Of a stretch of 64,000 nucleotides of DNA, positions 60,213-64,000 are shown piece after piece. Origin of the DNA: Paenibacillus alba (GTDB lineage: Bacteria > Bacillota > Bacilli > Paenibacillales > NBRC-103111); NCBI RefSeq assembly GCF_013204855.1, contig NZ_JABMKZ010000004.1, positions 62,001 through 126,000 of the forward strand, written 5' to 3'. The notes beneath the pieces are model-generated. The model saw only the letters and a program-made list of their open reading frames with translations, was not told where the DNA came from and ran no database searches. The first letter of the stretch is position 1. Each line of letters opens with the position of its first letter. The translations under genes and the position numbers were made by a program.

Positions 60213-60301
60213 AAGTCGCACTCATATCCTCTAACTCTCTTTCATCCATCAACAAAATCGAAAAAGATGAAATCCTGCGAACAGGATGTATACATCAAAT
60301 G

Positions 60302-60334
60302 AATAAAGCAGGCCGCCGCGGCGCCTGCCTTATT
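60302..60334 (-). terminator. GC-loop hairpin after the propeller gene
   Basis: 12-bp stem AATAAAGCAGGC with one mismatch and loop CGCCGCGGC. Lies 78 bp past the stop at 60412. The whole 30-bp unit is nearly the same as at 3673-3705. Confidence 0.6.
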
Positions 60335-60411
60335 TGTCTGTCAGTATGAAGCTTACTTTCTGCAATAGCACCTTCATCGGTACTTTCTTCTGTTCTTTTC
60401 ATATATAAAAA

Positions 60412-61920
60412 CTAGAAAACATTTATCCGTCGGAGAATTCGATTTAAGCTGTCATAAATAATAATGTTTCCTGCATTATCGATCGTAAATAAGGGATTCC
60501 CCCCTATGTTTAATGCACTTGGACCCTCTACCTGATAGGCTATGGATTCTTCATTTTCGATTTTATAATTAACCGCAGGCGGCTCATACGTTTGTGTTTT
60601 AGGATCAAATAAACCTTTGTTATACGTTAAATTATCAATATTTACATACTCCTCTAAATTTCCAGAAACATCAACTCGATATATTTTTTTTGCGTCGGAT
60701 ATGTAGAAATATCCATTCCGCGTTGCGGCTCCCGTAATTTGACCCAAATGAAGCTTAGCCACCTCACTAACCGTGCCATCCAAGTTAATCTTGCTGATTT
60801 TTTTGTTTTCTTTATCCAGTACATAAATGTTGTCATCCATGTTCACAGAAACATAATTCCCTTGCTTATCGGGTAGGCGTCCAATTACTTTAGTTTCACT
60901 TGGCGACTGGAAGTCGTATAACTTCCCCAAAAATGTATTGCTGTAGTAAAAATGCTCTTGATCCAAAAACGAGATGAAATTATTTTCTTCATTCATGGAA
61001 CTATCTAAATTGTACGTCACCATCTTCACTTCTGGCAGTACCTCATAAATGACTGTTGCTTCTTCGATATAGGTTTCCGATGCCTGTGCAATCAAATACA
61101 GCTTGCTATTTAAACTATTGTAATACAGCTTTTTGGGAGTGATGTTGTTAGACGGAACACGTTGCATAATGCCCCTTGAATCTTTATATTGTATGTTAAA
61201 TTTACCATCAATGAATGTAGTTTTCTGGATGTTTCTCCCATCCCCCTCCTTTTGATTATATGACAAAATGCCATATCGGTAATTGTAATATTTCTCATTG
61301 ACATCAATCATGTACACATTGTTATTTGAGTCTGAAATGATATCTCTAATTTTAACATAGTTTGATTCTGCACTGGGCAGCGCTATCGATAAATTATCTA
61401 CAGTAGGTTTGTCTCGCTTTGTCTGAACTGCGACAGGTTGAATGGCTTTACTAGTGATCGTAATCGCCAGCGTGGCACTGTCGAACGAAACCTTCTGATC
61501 CATATTTTCAGAAATAAATCGAAGGGGCACCATTGTCGTGTTATTGATAATGGTCGCAGGCTGCTCCAATGCAGTTGAGACTCCGTTTATCCTAGCATCC
61601 TTACTGTCGATGGTCAGAGTGATCGCAGTTTTGGCCGTAGACAATGTAATGGTCCGCGTAAGTTCATCCCATTTCACTGCAGTCCCCAGAGACTCAGCAA
61701 CAAAGCGAAGCGGCACCATTGTCACGTTATTCATTAAAGTAGGCGGTGCCGCAAGCGTCTGGTTTTGACCATTGACTGTAACAACTTGCTCATTTAGTCT
61801 TAGCTTCATCTCATGATGATTCGCGATTGCTGTTGAGCCCACTGCAAAAGCAGGCTGAATAGATAGGAAAAAGCAACTTACACCAAGTACTATATGCTTT
61901 CCGAAGTTTTTAATCATCAT
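60412..61920 (-). CDS. Exported protein with copper-amine-oxidase-N stalk repeats and propeller
   Basis: A 502-residue exported protein (ATG 61920, GAGGAAG). Signal peptide 1-28 (IVLGVSCFFLSIQPAFAVG). Two stalk repeats of the Cu-amine-oxidase N type: PPTLMNNVTMVPLRFVAESLG and PATIINNTTMVPLRFISENM. The rest (about 170-502) has NHL/Kelch-like blades (ISDSNNNVYMIDVN, VNMDDNIYVLDKENKKISKINLDGTVSEV, FTIDNAGNIIIYDSLNRILRRI). Such proteins are common in Paenibacillus and are thought to attach to the cell wall. Function unknown. Confidence 0.87.
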   Translation of the reverse strand: MMIKNFGKHIVLGVSCFFLSIQPAFAVGSTAIANHHEMKLRLNEQVVTVNGQNQTLAAPPTLMNNVTMVPLRFVAESLGTAVKWDELTRTITLSTAKTAITLTIDSKDARINGVSTALEQPATIINNTTMVPLRFISENMDQKVSFDSATLAITITSKAIQPVAVQTKRDKPTVDNLSIALPSAESNYVKIRDIISDSNNNVYMIDVNEKYYNYRYGILSYNQKEGDGRNIQKTTFIDGKFNIQYKDSRGIMQRVPSNNITPKKLYYNSLNSKLYLIAQASETYIEEATVIYEVLPEVKMVTYNLDSSMNEENNFISFLDQEHFYYSNTFLGKLYDFQSPSETKVIGRLPDKQGNYVSVNMDDNIYVLDKENKKISKINLDGTVSEVAKLHLGQITGAATRNGYFYISDAKKIYRVDVSGNLEEYVNIDNLTYNKGLFDPKTQTYEPPAVNYKIENEESIAYQVEGPSALNIGGNPLFTIDNAGNIIIYDSLNRILRRINVF

Positions 61921-62040
61921 GGTTTTCTTCCTCATTTTCTACAATTATTCGGGCAAATTACACTTCCAAATTTATTTTATTCCACACAACATTCCAATTC
62001 CCTTTTACCTTCATTTAGTTTACTTTAGTTTACAAAAGAA

Positions 62041-62070
62041 ACGGCAGCCGATCATCTGGCCGGCTGCCGT
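62041..62070 (-). terminator. Terminator of the carbonic anhydrase gene
   Basis: Perfect stem ACGGCAGCCG/CGGCTGCCGT with a T-rich tail on the minus strand (TTTCTTTTG), 45 bp past the stop at 62115. Confidence 0.85.
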
Positions 62071-62114
62071 CATGTCTTCATTCACTATAGTTTCTCGATA
62101 GCTAAGGATTTTCC

Positions 62115-62687
62115 CTACGATTCCCTATGCTTGTAACCGTCAACGATTAAATCCAGCTTTCCTGTTTCCGGGTCGATGACAAGGCCATGAACTGGAATAT
62201 TTTTGGGCAGGAGGGGATGGTTCTTGACCGTTTGCACGCTTCCTTTGACAGAATCTTCCACACTATCGAAACCGTGCAGCCACTGTTGCAAATTAATTCC
62301 GGAACTTTCGAGGGTGTCGATCGTTTCGGATGATATGCCGTTCTCCTTCATTTTATTAATGGTTTCGCCAGGGTCAATACAGCTCATCCCACAATCATGA
62401 TGTCCGACCACAAACACTTCATCGGCATTTAATTCATATACAGCGACAACAATGCTACGCATAACGCTTCCAAATGGATGCAAAACAATCGCTCCAGCAT
62501 CTTTAATGATTTTCGAATTTCCATCCTTAATATTTAATGCTTTAGGAAGAAGCTCGGTAAGCCTTGAGTCCATACAAGTTACAACAACCATCTTTCTATC
62601 TTTGAATCTAGATGTTTTATATTTTTCAAATTCCTTCTTCTCTACAAACTCCGAGTTAAATTGTAACATATCATAAAGTCGGTCCAA
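62115..62687 (-). CDS. Beta-class carbonic anhydrase
   Basis: A 190-residue enzyme interconverting CO2 and bicarbonate. Zinc ligands C and D in VVVTCMDSRLTELL, and H, C in VVGHHDCGMS; PFGSVMRSI is typical. TTG 62687 has GAGGTG upstream, while the GTG at 62696 overlaps that site. Fits the clade of bacilli with short C-terminus (YVDGYK end). Stand-alone gene. Confidence 0.92.
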   Translation of the reverse strand: MDRLYDMLQFNSEFVEKKEFEKYKTSRFKDRKMVVVTCMDSRLTELLPKALNIKDGNSKIIKDAGAIVLHPFGSVMRSIVVAVYELNADEVFVVGHHDCGMSCIDPGETINKMKENGISSETIDTLESSGINLQQWLHGFDSVEDSVKGSVQTVKNHPLLPKNIPVHGLVIDPETGKLDLIVDGYKHRES

Positions 62688-62819
62688 GCTTTTCACCTCA
62701 ATTTTTTCTTGTTATCTTATAATCTTATCATAACTTACGAAGTACCCTCAACATATCAATCTTTATTTTAACTATTGTATTAAGAACCCGTCTGTATGGT
62801 GATGTTTGAGATCAGGGCT
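62688..62819. other. Intergenic region upstream of carbonic anhydrase
   Basis: Short AT-rich stretch with the carbonic anhydrase promoter side; nothing specific recognised. Confidence 0.35.
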
Positions 62820-64000
62820 CTACGCTCTTTCACCAACAAATATTTTTCGTCGATCATAAGCAAAAATAATCATCGCTGCGCCCAAAATCGCACAAATCAT
62901 ATACATAAACGAGTAGGAAGTAACGTCAGCGATCGGGCCCATCACAACACCGCCAAGCGACATGCCCAAATCAGCTGTCGCAATGAATAAACCAATCAGC
63001 ATGTTACGGCTCATCTGAGGTAGCACAAAACTCAGATAGGTGGTTAATGCCGGATATAGAAGCGCTTGAGCAGTTCCCATGAGTACTGCGCCTGTGTAGA
63101 AAAAAATGGTCCCTCCTTCCAGTGAATAACTGACACACTGAGCCGCTACTGCCAGAGTGCACATAACGCCCATAATAAATAACGAATGCCATCGCCCGTC
63201 AGACGGGATTTTTTTTCTTAAAGCAAAGCGAGCCACGACCACGACCCCCGCCTGAAGCATGAGATAGACGCCGGCGCTGCCGTTTTCCAACTGCGCCGCG
63301 TACAGCGGCAGGAAGTTCGTAATTGCACCGAAAACACTCGAAGCAACGAGCATCAATAAACCGCATTTAAACAGATACGGATTTTTGATTAACTGCCCCA
63401 ATGACTTTATGACTCCAAATCCAGGCACCTCCCGCGTTTCAGTAGTCCCCTTCAATTCTGTTGCCATGGGGATACTATAGCCGAATACGGCGGTACAAAT
63501 TGCAATGGCGATTAGCAGCAGTGTGAAATAGTTCATTCCCCCCGTTTGCCAGATGCCGATTGCCAGAACGGGTCCAAGAATACCGGGCATATAGGTAAAT
63601 AAAGAATAGAGCGATATCCCCTGCGAACGATCCTTTTCCGGAAGGGCGTCGATAATACCGATTTGCAAAGTCATAGAAAAAAATGCTGTTGAACAGCCTT
63701 GGAGTATCCGTGCAATCAAGTAGCCTTCCAAGCCACTACATGTATACAGCAGCAGTGCAAAACCGTTAATAATAAGAATAATTCGCAAAATTTTCAACGG
63801 CCCTCGTCGTTTGATGATCTCTCCAGCCCATGGACGAAATAGCATGGCAGTGCACATATATGCCCCCATGATCCATCCAATCACCGTATTGCTGGCTCCC
63901 AGCGCTTCTCCGCGCAGCGGAATGATGACATTTAATATGGCATTGGCGCTGAAAAAGAGAAGAGCAAGCGTGTATAAACGCACAAATGGCCAGGACAATG
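62820..64000 (-). CDS. MFS transporter (12-TM), start outside window
   Basis: At least 393 residues of a major-facilitator carrier running off the right edge; the TTG at 63998 is not a convincing start, and the frame is open to the end. About 11-12 helices are visible, with motif A-like RPWAGEIIKRRGPLKILR after helix 2 and FPLYAAQLENGSAGVYLMLQAGVVVVARF in the second half. Resembles drug or small-molecule exporters of the YfkF/staphylopine-exporter group by pattern only. Convergent to nothing; downstream gene is carbonic anhydrase. Confidence 0.88.
   Translation of the reverse strand, partial: LSWPFVRLYTLALLFFSANAILNVIIPLRGEALGASNTVIGWIMGAYMCTAMLFRPWAGEIIKRRGPLKILRIILIINGFALLLYTCSGLEGYLIARILQGCSTAFFSMTLQIGIIDALPEKDRSQGISLYSLFTYMPGILGPVLAIGIWQTGGMNYFTLLLIAIAICTAVFGYSIPMATELKGTTETREVPGFGVIKSLGQLIKNPYLFKCGLLMLVASSVFGAITNFLPLYAAQLENGSAGVYLMLQAGVVVVARFALRKKIPSDGRWHSLFIMGVMCTLAVAAQCVSYSLEGGTIFFYTGAVLMGTAQALLYPALTTYLSFVLPQMSRNMLIGLFIATADLGMSLGGVVMGPIADVTSYSFMYMICAILGAAMIIFAYDRRKIFVGERA

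Noticed and set aside
1..64000. Prophage, integrative element or CRISPR array
   Set aside because: No integrase, transposase, phage structural gene or regularly spaced repeat was seen on either strand.

Overview
The window looks like chromosomal DNA of a Paenibacillus-type spore-forming firmicute. Pointers are strong AGGAGG ribosome sites with frequent TTG/GTG starts, LplB/YtcP-type sugar importers run by a YesN-like AraC regulator, bacillithiol genes (bshB2 and yojF), secreted GH16 and GH14 glycanases with carbohydrate-binding modules, and mid-range G+C. Most genes lie on the minus strand. There are no rRNA or tRNA genes, no CRISPR array and no intact insertion sequence.

Layout. 1-7 kb: LysR C-terminus, a STAS-like protein, a GH16 glucanase with tandem binding modules, an AlaX-like editing protein with a cupin regulator, and an SgrR-like regulator. 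7-13.7 kb: a four-gene cell-surface O-acetylation cassette (SGNH lipoprotein, MBOAT, DHHW protein, DUF4358 lipoprotein) followed on its upstream side by a sensor kinase/response regulator pair. 14-21.5 kb: an oligosaccharide ABC importer with a Gfo/Idh/MocA oxidoreductase and its divergent AraC regulator. 21.7-31 kb: an unusual ABC-class ATPase with a possible leader-peptide attenuator, a phospholipase D/cardiolipin synthase, two AraC/SDR and MarR/aldo-keto-reductase pairs, and an Old Yellow Enzyme. 31-38 kb: two TerD proteins, a YcdB/PepSY secreted protein, and a pair made of a LQRTIGN-motif protein with a Tiki/ChaN-like domain and a zinc-ribbon DUF1963-like protein. 38-42 kb: glutaredoxin, siroheme-type reductase domain and His-rich lipoprotein, plus an MFS exporter; both promoters carry the same 19-bp C-tract operator. 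42-46 kb: bacillithiol genes, beta-amylase, another aldo-keto reductase and TetR regulator. 46.9-51.1 kb: a decayed zone with at least four gene remnants. 51.1-55 kb: a GH16 glucanase and a beta-helix protein sharing an almost identical discoidin module. 55-64 kb: ABC-2 exporter, GNAT/APH/kinase cluster, a stalk-domain propeller protein, carbonic anhydrase and an MFS transporter cut by the window end.

The most novel candidate is the LQRTIGN-motif protein at 34647-36011: the motif is typical of proteins associated with contractile injection systems and polymorphic toxins, and its C-terminal half has two GX2H motifs expected of the Tiki/TraB/ChaN/EreA hydrolase superfamily. Other notable signals are a shared CsoR-like operator at three sites, two families of dispersed terminator repeats, matching operators at two separate aldo-keto-reductase loci, probable non-AUG starts, a T8A7 slippery tract in the DUF1963-like gene, and many small pseudogene scars, most of them below the size where an ORF caller would find them.
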